64,000 nucleotides of DNA from Cynocephalus volans (lineage: Eukaryota; Chordata; Mammalia; Dermoptera; Cynocephalidae), in the NCBI RefSeq assembly GCF_027409185.1, contig NC_084462.1, positions 161,559,490-161,623,489 of the forward strand. The letters run 5' to 3'. A program made the position numbers and the translations under genes. The notes beneath the pieces were generated by a model. The model had not been told where the DNA came from, did not search any database, and saw nothing but the letters and a program-made list of their open reading frames with translations. Shown here one piece after another: positions 1 to 13,480 of the stretch; the stretch's first letter is position 1, and each line of letters opens with the position of its first letter.

Positions 1-722
1 AAAATAGTGCCAAAGTACTGTGAATCCACGTGGCCAGCGTACAGTGACTAATCGTATCTGAAATATATGCCCTTGACCCACCGACTCGAGGCCTCTCTCC
101 GTGACAGAGCAGGCAGAAAATGTCTGTGTCTTGGGGTGCAATTCAATAGGCTTTTGACCTGCTCCGCCCGAGCAAATCCTGCCTTTTTAATCAACATTTC
201 AAGCAGAACAGAGAATGCTCTGTTTAGAAGGCAGAACTCACAGTACCTAATATTCTTGTCCCTAGGGATTTTGAGAGAAATGGAATATAGTCTGGACCAT
301 AAGGGAATTTATCCTGAAAAGGCAGAAAGAACAAAATGTCAAAGTTCTATGCGGGTGAAACCGGATTTGAGGAATATCAAAGGCATCCTACCAGAGGAAA
401 AGATGCCACCTGCCAGGACCGGAAGGAAGGGATTCAAGAAAGCACAAGACATTACTCAGAAAATGGAAGATTTTGAATAGGGTTGTTAATGGGTGTAGAG
501 AATATCCGTTAACCTTGAGATTTTTTTTCACTTCAACTGCAATCTCCTTTTAACAGTTGCTTCGCAGTTCCCTGCGCAGCTGCCCGGTATTGGGTCCGTA
601 AAGAGAAGTTCACAGGAAATCAGTGTTCTTGTTATATTTTATAAAATTATGATGCCATCAACATTTGTAATTCAGTTAATGTTCAGGTGACAGTTATCCT
701 GAACATCATACATGGTAAGCTT
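1..722. other. intergenic, nothing recognised
   Basis: A 137-codon open frame at 67-480 resembles no protein I know and has no splice or codon-use support. No promoter, RNA gene or repeat is evident. From human synteny as I remember it, the 5' end of GTF2A1 should lie somewhere to the left, but nothing here shows it. Confidence 0.5.
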
Positions 723-730
723 CACTGTAC

Positions 731-880
731 ATTTTTTTTTCCTTTTTTTTTTTTTTGTGACCGGTAAGGGGATCGCAACCCTTGGCTTGGTGTCTCTCCC
801 ACGGCGCTCAGCCAGTGAGCACACTGGCCAGTGCTGCGCTCACAGCGCTGCACTCTCCCGAGTGAGCCACGGGTTGGCCC
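731..880 (-). mobile_element. tRNA-Ile-derived SINE (CYN-like)
   Basis: A leading poly-T is the poly-A tail of a minus-strand copy. It is followed by the complements of the second and first tRNA-like units. The flanks carry near-identical 12-bp duplications (cactgtacatt at about 723, cactgcacatt at 881), so both ends of the insertion are visible. Confidence 0.85.
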
Positions 881-3110
881 CACTGCACATTATTTTACGG
901 GGACTTCTTGTTCCCTCTTTGTATGCATACATACTCGCAACTGTTTGCACATAGAATCCCTCACCTTCTACCTACTTTTCTTTCCTACCACTTGTATTCG
1001 TAACTAAGTGGGCGGGTGTTAAGATTAAGACCACTGCAGACAGGACATGAGAGAGAATCTGAGATTTGCTCTCCATGGAGTTAGTCATCTCTAACGGGAT
1101 TGGTGAGATGTATATATTCCTATGGGTCTGACTTGTGAAATAATAGAATACCGTTATTGGATAAAAAAGGCAGAAAACAGTCCTGGTCTCCTTAAAACCT
1201 TCAGACTCCCTGGAGGATCTGTTTGAGTTGGCCTCTCTACACCTTCTAAATTGCGACAGTGCCTAAGCTCTTGATTAATATTTACCCGGGTCTCTTCCCT
1301 TCTTCACCTCTGTGCCTGGCACCTGAGTAGCTGTCATGGAGTCCATTCCAATTTATTGGTTTTTTGCATTCCCTCATTTAGTTGTTATGTGCCTTCGATC
1401 ACAAAATATGTGTTCCAGCCTGTTTAGTTTCAGAAAGAGGTGTTTTCTGATCATGCACCAGAATTGTGGGCCTGAATATTTGGAAGCTACAGCCCTTTAA
1501 TTCACAAAGCTGAAAATTTGTGAGCAGAAAACCACTCCCATATAAGACTAGATTTAGCATTATCTTTAAATTGGTTTTTTCCTCTGAACTTTTTATTCTT
1601 TGTGCCCTAAACCTTAGATAACTTTTCTCGTTTTAAAGTTCGTTGTAACGTACGAAACATTTATACTGGATATCCGAATTGTTAACTCATACTTTGTAAC
1701 AGCAATGTACTTAGAAAGAAAGATGCATAATAGTGCTTTCTTTCCTTTGTGATGAATGTTCTTTTTTACTTTTAACTAAAAATGTTTTGTATTGGAGGAT
1801 AAAAGTTTACTTCTTTCTTTTCATATTAATATGCTGCCCAAACTGTATAACTGCAAAGCAAGAGAAGAAAAGAAAAATCAGTGCATAAATTTCCATACAC
1901 CATAAACAAAACGACACCAGACCTTAAATGTTCAAACACTTACATGTTTTGCTGTCCAAATGACAATTTTTTCAACAATGCGATGAAAGAAGAAAGTCTA
2001 AAAAGACTTAGTATGGAAATTGGCTTCAACTAAAATCTCATAACTTCCCTTCAGCCACCACTTTCTTAAATAATAAAAAGAAGGAAAGGAAGGAAGGAGA
2101 AAAGAAAAAAGGGAAGAAAGAGCAAGCTAATTTTTTGGCATATTTAGGCATCACACAGCCTTTATATGCTCAGTAGTATGGTATTGGGTACCTATGGAGG
2201 ATATGAAAGTGAAGAGGAAAGATCTTACATCTCAAGCTTAATAATCCTAATAAAAGTGCCTATTGTAAAGTGTAGTGCATAATTACACCATTCTTCATTT
2301 AAATTATTAAAAACACTGGTGTATTTCAGTCCTACCAAAAACTTATATTCAGATTTCACCTGTTTTTAAGGCTTTACCAAAAAGAAAAAAAATAACTACC
2401 ATCTTCCACATGCACTAATTTTTGGTGTGGTGGGTATAAGAAGAACCTTTTGACCATATAAATTACTTCTATAGTGCGAGGAGATTTTTTAAAGTCTTTT
2501 TTTAGTGTTTTCTTCCTCTGTTCTAATTTACATAGTTTGAAACTGCTACTCCATGTGTTAGAACACCAACTAGCTTGCCATTATTTTCTGTATACCAAAA
2601 GATAAGCCAGCTTGTGGTGGCTTAGCAAAAATAAATTAACTTAGTGAATTAACTTAGTGTAAAGTTTTGTTATAATCAGGCTTGACTCTGCCACTAATTT
2701 ACTGTGACCTGCCATAACTAATTTGATTTGTATCAGTAAGAGGAAATAACCACCACCTACGATTGTGGGGAAAATCAAAGGTACTAGAAAGTGCTTTGAC
2801 AAGTATTTGGTGGATGTTTTTATTATTAATGGTAAGAGTATAACAGCTACATCAATATCATCAAAGCAGGGAGAAAGTCTTTTTAATTTACTTTGTAGAA
2901 CACTACCATTAGATTTTAATGATAATACCAATGGTCAGTGGTTAATTTCTCCAAAGAAAGTTTGGCCAAATTTTGATACCTTAAGTGGTGGTTTCACAGT
3001 ATCATTTTTGTAAGTACAATAGTGATATGCTATCATACGATAAGACTCTTTAAGCTGAATGCTGATTTACTGGCTGGAATTCATTGACTTGCTTAGTTAT
3101 ATATGTGCCT
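881..3110. other. intergenic unique sequence
   Basis: AT-rich sequence without recognisable genes. Overlapping short open frames at 2641-3013 lie on opposite strands and look like chance. A purine-rich GGAA/GAAA tract occurs at about 2079-2122. Confidence 0.5.
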
Positions 3111-3114
3111 TACT

Positions 3115-3530
3115 GTATCTAGCAAAAATTGTATATGAATTTGCCATTGACCCAGCAATGCCAATTCCAGGACTCTGTCCCACAGATATAGTTGCAAAAA
3201 TATAAAAAAGATGTATGCCCAGTACTATTCATTGTGGGATTGCTTATAACACCAAAAGGAAAAAAAAAAAAAAAAAAGCCTACATTTTAAATAAGGGGAT
3301 TATATGTTCATGTCCCACATGTCCACATAAGGAGTTTAGTTGAATAGACTGTGGTACATGCACACAGTGAAGTACTTTGCAGCTGTAACAAGGAATATTA
3401 GACCACTATGGAATGATCTTCAGGATATAATGTTAAGTGAAAAGAGCAAGGCAGACAGAAGTGTTCTTTGTATGCCACCATTTAAGAAAAGAGGAAATAC
3501 AAAAATGTGTATAATACACTTGCTTACATT
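3115..3530 (+). mobile_element. ancient L1 3'-end fragment
   Basis: The text follows the familiar L1 3' region: 'ccattgacccagcaatgcc' near 3145, then the block around the 'aatgatcttcaggatataatgttaagtgaaaa' stretch. An internal A-rich run lies at 3259-3277. It is diverged, 5'-truncated and non-functional. Confidence 0.7.
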
Positions 3531-3543
3531 TTAAAAAAGAAAA

Positions 3544-3655
3544 TGGGCTGGCTGGTTAACTCAGTTAGAGCATGGTGCTGGTAACACCATGGTCCAGGGT
3601 TCAGATCACTGTACCCGCCAGCTGCAAACTAAATAAATACATACATACATATATG
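3544..3655 (+). mobile_element. tRNA-Ile-derived SINE, monomer
   Basis: A single tRNA-like unit (ggctggctggttaactcag, then the 'gggttcagatcactgtac' B-box region), followed by an A-rich tail. Perfect 14-bp duplications (tttaaaaaagaaaa) at 3530-3543 and 3656-3669 bound it. Confidence 0.9.
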
Positions 3656-3883
3656 TTTAAAAAAGAAAAGATAAACTATAATTTAAAAAGAAAGATTGCC
3701 TATAAGGACAGGGAGAGAATAGTGTGGAGAGGACAGGAAAAGAAGCTAGGTCTATTTAAATATACTATTTTTTAAAATTTTACTCTGGAAACCTAAATAT
3801 TTTACTTAGTTATTAAAAAAAAAAAGTTTGAAAAACAATTCCCTGAACGAAAAGTGAAACAACCCAGCCTATCCAGATATTTC

Positions 3884-4030
3884 TTTTTTTTTTTTTTTTT
3901 TGTCGTTTTTTCGTGACCGGCACTCAGCCAGTGAGTGCACCGGTCAGTCCTATATAGGATCCGAACCCGCGGTGGGAGCGTCGCCGCGCTGCCAGCGCAG
4001 CACTCTACCAAGTGCGCCACGGGCTCGGCC
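3884..4030 (-). mobile_element. SINE, GC-rich one-and-a-half-unit form
   Basis: Starts with poly-T and the complement of the tail module, then the short second unit, then the GC-rich first unit ending in ggctcggcc. The target duplication ccagatatttc is perfect (3873-3883 and 4031-4041). Confidence 0.9.
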
Positions 4031-4041
4031 CCAGATATTTC

Positions 4042-5020
4042 ATAACACACAGAGAGAAACTTTTTCAAGTGAGTTTAAAACAAAGTAAGTTCACTATATA
4101 TCTGTTGTGGGAGATCTCTAAGGACAAAAAGAAATGTCAAGAAAAATTCTTAACTGCTCTCAGAATTTGCATTGCTGGTGGTAATCTTTGTATATATGTT
4201 CTGATATTTTTTATGTGAAATGTGGAGGAATGGATATGAATAATTATATTATGTTCTAATTACATAATCCTAATCATTCTTGAGAAACAGGCCTTCAATG
4301 GATTGGATGATGCTTGCCCACATTGGTGAGGACGATCTTCTTTACTCGGTCTACTGAGTCAAATGCTAATCTCTTGTCAACGTGTGAAAAAGGAAATACA
4401 GATATAAAATTATAAAAGGGTAAGTGAAAATTCTGTGGAACTGAATTTTAATTAGAAGTATCATGATGAATTTTGTCTTAAATTTTTTGTCCCGGTTTTG
4501 AAGAGAACTAGAAGCAATGACAAGCCAGTAGCAGTGAGTACACCTGGTACATAGATTATTGTATTTCAAGATCAGTGCTCTGTGAGGAAATGTCTGATTC
4601 TGATTCCAGCCCAAGAGCAGGAAATGTCTTTTTCTTTTTTATCTTTTTTTTTTTTTTTTTGCAGCTGTCATCACAGAGGGAACTGAACCATTGACCTTGG
4701 TGTTACAAGGCCACACTATTTTCTTTAGAACAACAACAAAACCCTCCAAACTCAATGCTTTATTTTATAAAATACACATATATCTAAAACAGCCTGAAAA
4801 CAGTGACCAACCTCATATCTGTGAGCACTTCTTGCTTCCAGATTATGATCCTGAAATACCATTTTCCACCTATAGGCATCACAGCTTTTTGGAGATATTC
4901 CTGACTTCAGGACTGGGATAAGAAAAATATTAGTTTAAACCAAATGAAATTGCCAATTATTGCCCAACCTAATATAAAATAAATCTTTAATATCTTTTCA
5001 TACAGATAACAAAGAAGGTA
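4042..5020. other. intergenic, one SINE fragment
   Basis: No gene recognised. A short minus-strand SINE remnant with poly-T lies at about 4638-4725 (gaaccattgaccttggtgtt is the tRNA-derived part). The rest is AT-rich unique sequence. Confidence 0.5.
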
Positions 5021-5024
5021 TATT

Positions 5025-5230
5025 TGTTTCTCAAGGCTGCTGTAACAAGAACCTCAAACTAGTTTGCTTAAAAAAATAGGAATATCCCCATACTGGCCAG
5101 CCACCAAAAAAGAAAGAAAGAAAGAAAGAAAAAGCAAGAAAGAAATACAACAGAAATTTATTGTCTCTCACTTCTGGAGGATAGAAGTCTGAAACTGAGG
5201 TGTTGGCAGGTTCATGCTCTCCCTAACGCT
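5025..5230 (-). mobile_element. MLT1-like (ERVL-MaLR) LTR fragment
   Basis: The sequence 'ctcaaggctgctgtaacaag' and, later, 'acagaaatttattgtctctcacttctggagg' is the MLT1 LTR 3' end read on the complement. A SINE tail remnant with GAAA repeats (about 5085-5145) interrupts it. Confidence 0.65.
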
Positions 5231-5234
5231 GTGT

Positions 5235-6230
<996 letters not shown>

Positions 6231-6231
6231 T

Positions 6232-7427
6232 CATTTTATGTATCTGTAATGAGAATGGCACTGAGAATGCGTCTGGAGGAACAATTTTAAGGATGAATTT
6301 TCTGAATTGGTTCTGAGGTTTCTGGAATTGTCTCTCTAATTTGATTAGGTATAAAGATGGTAATGACTCTATTTCCAGTAGCACAGAGAGCACTGCCCAT
6401 TCATGGCATGAACTGTTATAGAGTTATGCAAAATATCTGTGTTGGATACTCCTTTTTTCTTTTCTTTTTTTCTTCAAAGATGACCAGTAAGGGGATCTTA
6501 ACCCTTTACTTGGTGTTGTCAGCACCACACTCTCCCAAGTGAGCTAACCGGCCATCTCTATATAGGGATCCGAACCCGTGGCCTTGGTGTTACAAGCACC
6601 ACACTCTCCCAAGTGAGCCATGGGCTGGCCCTTGCATTGGATACTCCTAATCAACTACTTATAAGAAGCAAGGAGCTAAGTGATTCTGTTTATGATACTT
6701 CTGAATATTTTTGGAAAACTAAGGAATATAATGCCATTGGTTGTTTGCACCTATTGTAGCTGGATGAAGTGGTGAAAGAAAAGGATGAGCTCTGGGGTTT
6801 GAATTTCCAGCTCACGAGCTGCATAAATGACCTAAAAGCTTCTAGGTGTGCCCTGAAAGAGAGTCTTATCTCCTATAGCCACAGAGCTGAAATTGCTGAA
6901 AATCATACTCAAAACCTCATCCTTCAACTGGCTGAATTACCATGCAAGTTAACTCCAAGCCTCACAGGAAGTCCACTGTTACAGTGAGGGCATTGATTAA
7001 GAATAAGATGCTATAAGTTGGGATGGGGATGTGTGGGAAGACCCTGATGAAGCTGGAGACATTGAGAACCTAAGCTCTAATGAGTCATCTGTGCCAGTTG
7101 TAGAGATCTTCCCAAACCTAGCGAAAGTGACCTTACACCACTTAGTGGCATAGACAATCCCACCCTGGTGGTAGCAGCCTCCCTTCCCAGAGTGGTTTAA
7201 GTCTTTCCACCTCTATGTAAGGGGGTTAATTCTGCATTGCCTGAGGAGACACTAATGGCTTCCCCGAAAGCAGTTGTCAGGCAAGATAATTCTGATTCTC
7301 CTCAGGACCCACCCCCACCACCACTCTTTGCTTCTAGACTTATAACTAGATTCAAGTCCCAGTAGGCCCCTAAGGGTGAGATACAAAGTGACCGTGAGGA
7401 AGTGCACTACACTCCTAAAGAATGACT
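6232..7427 (+). pseudogene. ERV-L gag relic, 5' part
   Basis: The stretch near 6720-6990 keeps an open frame of about 75 codons, predicted helical and charged, which I recognise as ERV-L gag-type sequence. Stops and frame losses lie on both sides. A SINE is inserted at 6453-6631. The gag relic continues at 7650-7755 and resumes at 12672 after a nested element. It is non-coding today. Confidence 0.55.
6453..6631 (-). mobile_element. tRNA-Ile-derived SINE, dimer
   Basis: T-rich tail complement, then two tRNA-like units ending in 'gccatgggctggcc'. The duplications ttggatactcc occur at 6442-6452 and again at about 6637-6647. Confidence 0.9.
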
Positions 7428-7645
7428 TGAGTTTGTTTGTTTGTTTATTTATGGCTGGCCAGTAAGGGGATCTGAACCTTTGACCTTGGTGCTGAGTTTT
7501 TTAGTTTATGGTTCAGGTTTTTTGGGGGGGTTTTGCTGGGGCGGGGAGGGGGTGGTACACATCTTGCTTGTTCAGAAATCTGAACCTGTGACCTTGGTGT
7601 TATAAGGCTGTGCTCCAACCAACTGAGCTAACCGGCCAAGCCCAT
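7428..7645 (-). mobile_element. two overlapping or nested SINE monomers
   Basis: The sequence 'ggctggccagtaaggggatc' near 7452 begins one copy. A G-rich interruption (about 7500-7560) is followed by a more complete tRNA-Ile complement ending 'ctgagctaaccggccaagccc'. It lies inside the ERV-L gag relic. Confidence 0.7.
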
Positions 7646-8259
7646 TTTCTAGTTTATACAAGCAGAAATCTGGGGAACATGTGTGGAAATGGATATTAAG
7701 GGTGTGGGATAATGGTAGAAGGAACATAAAGTTGGATCAGGCCAGATTTCTTGATATGTGCTGTTACAGGGCACACTCAGCTCCTGGCTGAGGCTCCCCA
7801 AAATTTGCTATCAAACCCACAGGTCCAGCTGCCTGCCCCCAGACAAAAGCAAACCACTCAAAAGTCAAATGTTGGTGGAAATGGAAGTCAGTTTTTATTC
7901 AGGAATACCAGTGACCTGAGGAGACGTGCTAGGCTAACCCATTCCTCCAGTAAACCTGAAGGAGAATGGCCAGGCTAAAGCCACCTCAAAGACTCAGATT
8001 TACTGAGGGGTTTTTAAAGAGGGGGCTGAGGGAATGGAATGTGGGAAATGAAAAGCAGGAGGGAGAGGAACATGAGCAGCGAGGGCTTCATGCAAGGTCT
8101 CAGGTGCAAAGTCTCTCCAAGACTGTCTGGTTTCTGCTGTTGTCCTTGCTAGAGGGGTCGAATCAGTTTAGCTTTATTAATGTCTTCCTTGGTTTCCCTT
8201 AGATAGTATGTGTAAGTCTGAAGCTCCTGGCTCACTGGAAAACAACTTTACATTTATGT

Positions 8260-8274
8260 AAATAATGTCATCTT
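8260..8274. repeat. left target-site duplication of the RPL10 retrocopy
   Basis: aaataatgtcatctt, identical to 8832-8846. It belongs to the host LTR; the matching place in LTR copy 2 (near 12505-12530) has a single uninterrupted version. Confidence 0.92.
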
Positions 8275-8364
8275 AGTGTGCAATGGCTGCAAACAGCAGC
8301 CTCCTTGGTAGTGTATGCAGCCTGTTGCTTGTACGGGTTGCCCTAAGGGACCTTGGAGACAGCC
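8275..8364 (+). ncRNA. SNORA70: SNORA70 (H/ACA snoRNA) 3' portion, retrocopied
   Basis: Begins gtgcaatggctgcaaacag after the duplication and ends with an ACA box three nucleotides from the end (ACA at 8359-8361, then gcc). A stem ggctgc/gcagcc is visible. The 5' hairpin is missing, so it should not make a complete H/ACA RNA. Identification is from memory of the U70 sequence plus its position just upstream of an RPL10 splice acceptor. Confidence 0.75.
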
Positions 8365-8396
8365 TTTTCCAGTGGACATTCATGTCTCTGACTTAG

Positions 8397-8726
<330 letters not shown>

Positions 8727-8791
8727 TAAGGGCTTTCACTGTGCTGCCGCCTCCTTACCTGCACCTGCTAATAAATCCCTACTTCTGGTCC

Positions 8792-8798
8792 AAAAAAA

Positions 8799-8831
<33 letters not shown>
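8792..8831 (+). repeat. A-rich tail turned (AAAT)n microsatellite
   Basis: The poly-A tail of the retrocopy has become about ten AAAT repeats ending exactly at the right target duplication. Confidence 0.9.
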
Positions 8832-8838
<7 letters not shown>

Positions 8839-8846
8839 GTCATCTT
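8832..8846. repeat. right target-site duplication of the RPL10 retrocopy
   Basis: aaataatgtcatctt, identical to 8260-8274. Confidence 0.92.
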
Positions 8847-8993
8847 GCCTCATAACCAAGGTTCAAAATATCAAATAACTATGGGAAAAGAGGAAACTCA
8901 GAGAAATGCATGCCAAGAACAAACTCTTTCCTTTTAAAATTTTCCTACAGGCCCTTGTGGTTTTAGGTCACAACATGGCTTCAGTCCTGCTCA

Positions 8994-9874
8994 CCCCAAT
9001 GACTTCCCACTGTCAATAGTTCGTTTCATTTCTATGGAATGGGAAGACAGCTCATCTTACTGCTTAGATGTGAGTCAGGGCATTGAAAGAGTTACTTTGG
9101 AATGGAACTACTTGACATGATGGAGGACATTGCTTTTGGTACCCAGCTGGAGTGGCAGAAAGACAAAGGGAATTCCCTTATCTATTGTCTTAACAGTTGA
9201 TTGACAACAGGTGGCTTACTTAGAGTTAGTAAGCTATACATTAATTGGTACATTAACAATTTTAAGAACTTACATGAATCCTTTATTCAGGAACGGGGAT
9301 GTCTTATCCAAGTCATGAGCCCCCCTTCAAGGCTGTAAATACTTTTAGAGAACTGCTTGTGGAGACAAAACATCATTTCCCCCTTTTCAAACAAAACATT
9401 CCTCATGAAAGCATTGATAATCAGTTTTCTGATTGAAAAGATCTTACTTCTCTTTGTACTAATCCCTCGGTGCCGGGAAGGCTCATTCCTGGGTAGATTG
9501 ATCCCTCGATGCCGAGGAGGCTTATTCCCAGGTCCTCATGTCCCACACTGGGGGGAACGATGAAACAGCTGGGCAACATGAAGTGTGGTCAGGAACTTAG
9601 AAGAAACATGCATTTTTTATATAATCAATTTTTCCAATTGTATCCTGTTATAAAGAGAGAGCAAATTCTTATTGAACTTATGCAAATAACCATATTGTCA
9701 TAAAAATCATAAGGATCCAATTTTTAAATTTTGGAGGAATCAAACAGAAAAAAGCAAATGCCTCCATCTTTGTCCGTAAAAGCATATTTTACAAATTGCT
9801 ATAAGTTATTAGCTTAAGAGAGAAGTTTTCCTTGAATCTGGAAAACAAAACATTTAAGTAAAGAACCAACAATG

Positions 9875-9905
<31 letters not shown>

Positions 9906-11625
9906 TGACCGGTAAGGGGATCTTAACCCTTGACTTGGTGTTGTCAGCACCATGCTCAGCCAGTGAGCGAACCGGCCATCCGTATATGGGATCCGAACCC
10001 GGGGCCTTGGTGTTATCAGCACCGCACTCTCCCGAGTGAGCCACGGGCCGGTCCGAACCAACAATGTTTTAAGCAAAAGTCATAAAAGCGTTATCTTTAT
10101 CAGTTAGTTAACCTTATATAATCAATTTTTTGTTTGATCTTGATTAGTAGGTTTATAAACCCACCAGATTTCCTATTAGAGTTCTGCAAAACTTTTATTT
10201 TGTTTACTGATCTGACAGTTATTTAAAATCTGTGTTTACAAGTACTTGTTATAGTCTTTTCCATGAATCTGATTGCAGATGTCTTTAGAGAAAAATCAAA
10301 ACTTCTTGCAGTTTTACTAAAAGCAGATCAGTACTTCAAGAAAACCTTGTTCTAATATGGGAAGATTTAGTTCTGGATCAGTGTCTTTTTAGTATCAAAG
10401 TTCAATCTTCAGAAGGACTTAGCTAATTCCCTTCTAATTATAGCCTGCTTAATCTAACTATAGCCAACATAAACACAAAATTCTTTTATAAATTTACCTT
10501 TCACAAACCATTACTAGAACTTACTCAGACATTCAACCACATGATTTAGACTTTCTGCTTTGTCTGATACTTTCTCTTTCCTAAATAATCAGTTATTTTA
10601 CTGTAGGACAAAAATTTACTACACAAGATGCTATCTCACACAAAAGCATTAATCTTTTCTTTTTAACCTTCCTAACCATGACTAAATCTCCATATCCTTC
10701 ACATCTCCTCTCTTCTCCTACATACTGATGTCTTTCTCAACAGCATTAAATTAGCCCCATTTATCTAAAAATTGCATAATCAAATATCATTCTGTTTTAG
10801 GCTGGATTCGTAACTTTAACTTTAAAAATCTCTAGCAAAGACAAATATAATCCTGTTTGACCAGTAAATCCAGGCAAAAATGTTTGCTGATAATTCTGAA
10901 AACATTTCTCATATGATCTGATTTTCAAAAAAGCCTTTTTACTCTTTTTTTTTTCTTCAGTTTCAGTTTCAAATGAGTTTTGGGTTAAATTGTCAAATAT
11001 TTACATTTAGCTAGGAATGGCTGAGTTGTATCAGAAACAGAATCTCCAAGTGATCCTGATTTTTTTTCCCAGTAGGCTTCTGCTTTAACACTTGCAGAAC
11101 ATCGTGCACACACAGACAAATTTTTTCCGAAGACTTAGCCAATTATAACTTCTTCTGTTTCTCAAGCTTGCCTAGAGAAACTCAGAAAAAAAACCATTTT
11201 CTTTTTAGTCATCAGGTCTTTAATGACCAAAAGGCACAAACTTAGTTACTCAAACCCAAACAGACAGAACTCTCACAGACAAAAAAATATAGTGGCTTTT
11301 ACATCCTTGAGTCATTTCTCACCCCAAACGGTACCTTTTAACAAACGAATGACATTTCTCATGCCAAAATGGTACCTTTAACAAACAAACGGTATAGAAA
11401 GGACTCCCAAAGACAGTTAACCAGCTTCCCAGCTCGGATCTTGTCAGAGCCCTCCCTAACACTGCCTTCCTTTACCAACCAAAAGGTGGGGAATTGGTGG
11501 TTATGCCACCACTGGAACATCAGGGAAAGTCCCCTAAATCCCAGCCACTGGGCTGGCTTACCTCAGAACTCCGGGGGCTAAGCTGCCCAAGGCACTCGGC
11601 TCCTAGCTTGGCTTGCCAAAATTTT
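8994..11625 (-). mobile_element. internal region of the minus-strand ERV, no coding left
   Basis: Lies between the two matching LTRs. Next to the 5' LTR (on the minus strand) is a short leader with a possible primer-binding site (TGGCAAGCC near 11612) and a consensus splice donor CTGAG|GTAAGCC (near 11566). Next to the 3' LTR is a purine-rich stretch (gtgggaagtcattgggg, complement of 8994-9010). I see no gag, pol or env frame, so this is a non-autonomous or heavily deleted provirus. A SINE sits at 9878-10054. Confidence 0.6.
9878..10054 (-). mobile_element. tRNA-Ile-derived SINE, dimer
   Basis: Long poly-T, then 'gatgaccggtaaggggatc', two tRNA-like units and ggccggtcc at the end. Perfect 15-bp duplications (gaaccaacaatgttt) at 9863-9877 and 10055-10069. 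Confidence 0.95.
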
Positions 11626-11877
11626 TGCAGGGGCCACTCAACTCCTGGCTGAGGCTCCCCAAAATGTGATACCTGCCATACAGGTCCAGCTGCCTGCCCC
11701 CATTCAAAAATAAACAACCCAAAAGTCAAATGTTGGTGAAAATGGAAGTTAGCTTTTATTCAGGAATAACAGTGACCTGAGGAGAGATGTTAGGCTAACT
11801 CATCTCTCCAGTAAACTTGAAGGAGAATGGCCAGGCTAAAGCCAACTCAAAGACTCAGATATACTGAGGGATTTTTA

Positions 11878-12241
11878 TTTTTATTTATTTATTTATTTAT
11901 TTTAATTAATTAATTTTTTTTTTTTTTTTTTTTTTTTGTGACCGGCCGCACCACGCTCAGCCATTGAGCGCACCGGCCATCCTTATATAGGATCCGAACC
12001 CGTGGTGGGAGCACTGCTGCGCTCCCAGCGCGGCACTCTCCCGAGTGCGCCACGGGGTCGGCCCTATTTATTTATTTATTTTTAAAAGATGATCGGCAGG
12101 GGAATCTTAACCCTTGACTTGGTGTTGTCAGCACCACACTCTCCCAAGTGAGCTAACCGGCCATCCCTACACAGGGATTCGAACCTGTGGCCTTGGTGTT
12201 ATCAGCACCACACTCTCCCAACTGAGCCACAGGCTGGCCCT
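11878..12241 (-). mobile_element. SINE dimer carrying a second SINE in its tail
   Basis: The dimer body is at about 12080-12241. Its A-rich tail (complement) was split by another SINE at 11914-12064. The outer duplication tactgagggattttta is perfect at 11862-11877 and 12242-12257. Confidence 0.9.
11914..12064 (-). mobile_element. SINE, GC-rich form, nested
   Basis: Poly-T, then gtgaccggccgcaccacgct, then the GC-rich unit ending in ggggtcggccc. TTTA-repeat sequence from the outer SINE tail lies on both sides. Confidence 0.85.
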
Positions 12242-12671
12242 TACTGAGGGATTTTTAAAGAGGGGGATGAGGGAATGGAATGAGGGAAATAAAAAGCAGG
12301 AGGGAGGGGCATGTGAGCAGTGAGGGCTTCATGCAAGGTCTCAGGTGCAAAATCTCATCAAAACTCCATCCAGTTTCTGCTGTTGTCCTTGCTGTTTTCT
12401 CATGGTCCTGCTAAAGGAGTGGAATCAGCCTAGCTTTGTTGATGTCTTCTTTGGTTTCCCTTAGTATGTGTAAGTCTGAAGCTCCTGGCTGACTGGAAAA
12501 CAATTTTACGTTCATGTCATCCTGCTGTGTAACCAAGGTTCAAAATAACAAATAACTATGGGAAAAGAAGAAACTCAGAGAAATACATGCCAAGAAAAAA
12601 ACTGTTTCCTTTTTGAAATTTGCCTAGAGGCCATGTGGTTTTAGGTCCCAACATGGCTTCAGTCCTGCTCA

Positions 12672-13480
12672 CTACAACAGGCTCACTAAGCAGAGATTCT
12701 GCATTTAATGTTGCAGGCTTGGGGAGTTAGAAAGGGCTCTAACAGTTTGGTTGATTGGCTGAAACATTGATCAGAAGACGGCCGATCATGAGCAAGTTGG
12801 AGAAGCTTGATCTCCCTTGGTTTAATAAAAAGGAATGGATTCAAAGGGTTAGGGGGATTGAAATGTTAGAGTAGATTTGTCATTTAAGACCCACTCACCC
12901 ACACTGGGAGGGTCGAGAATACATACCTTTTACCAATAGTTTGAGAATAAATTTATGAGGGGAGCCCCCACATGTTGAAGAGCCTCATGATCACTCTCCT
13001 CTGTAGGCCAGACCTTACAGTAGCAGCCACAGCCACTGAATTGGAAAACCTAAATTCAATGGGAGTAATTGGATCCCAGAGGGGCACTCAGCCAACAAAG
13101 GTAAGGTGGATGAAATTATTGTAATGGACAGCAGAGTCAAAGCAGTAATCAGAATAGCCTGACCCACACAGACCTATGGCATTGGTTAGTTAATCATGGT
13201 ATTCCTAGAGGTGAAATAGAAAGCCTAGTAAATTTTTACTTGCTCTGTATAAGCAGAAAAGTTCTAGGTCACATGAACAGAAGTCTAAGTCATGGCCCCA
13301 CAATCAATTCCCAGACTTAAGCCAGTTTACAGACCCAGAACCCCTTGAATGAAGCAGAGGTCAGGTCACTTCAAGGAAGGACCCTGGTACACTACCAAAA
13401 GTTTATACTGTTAAATCTTTCTCCAGTTTTTCCCTAAAGGGACTTATGGTCTTTTACCAGTATAACTGTACGTTGGGGAA
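12672..13480 (+). pseudogene. ERV-L gag relic, 3' part
   Basis: Continues in the same orientation the gag-like relic cut off at about 7757. Short open runs of gag-type sequence are seen (for example around 12770-12850), with stops and frame changes between them. It leads directly into a retroviral protease segment, which supports its position in the element. Confidence 0.55.

Larger units (their letters stand above)
11626..12671 (-). mobile_element. 5' LTR of the minus-strand ERV (LTR copy 2)
   Basis: A direct repeat of copy 1 (for example 'tcctggctgaggctccccaaaat' and 'acaaataactatgggaaaag' are shared). On the minus strand it begins TGAGCAGG and ends CCCCTGCA. Net length without the SINE insertion is about 670 bp. 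It keeps the site that received the RPL10 retrocopy in copy 1, but empty. Confidence 0.75.

Noticed and set aside
67-480. A 137-codon open frame as a gene
   Set aside because: No recognisable domain, no splice signals that make sense, composition unremarkable; likely chance.
8792-8831. A CRISPR-like or regulatory tandem array
   Set aside because: It is a decayed poly-A tail; no CRISPR, operon or prokaryotic signals exist in this window.
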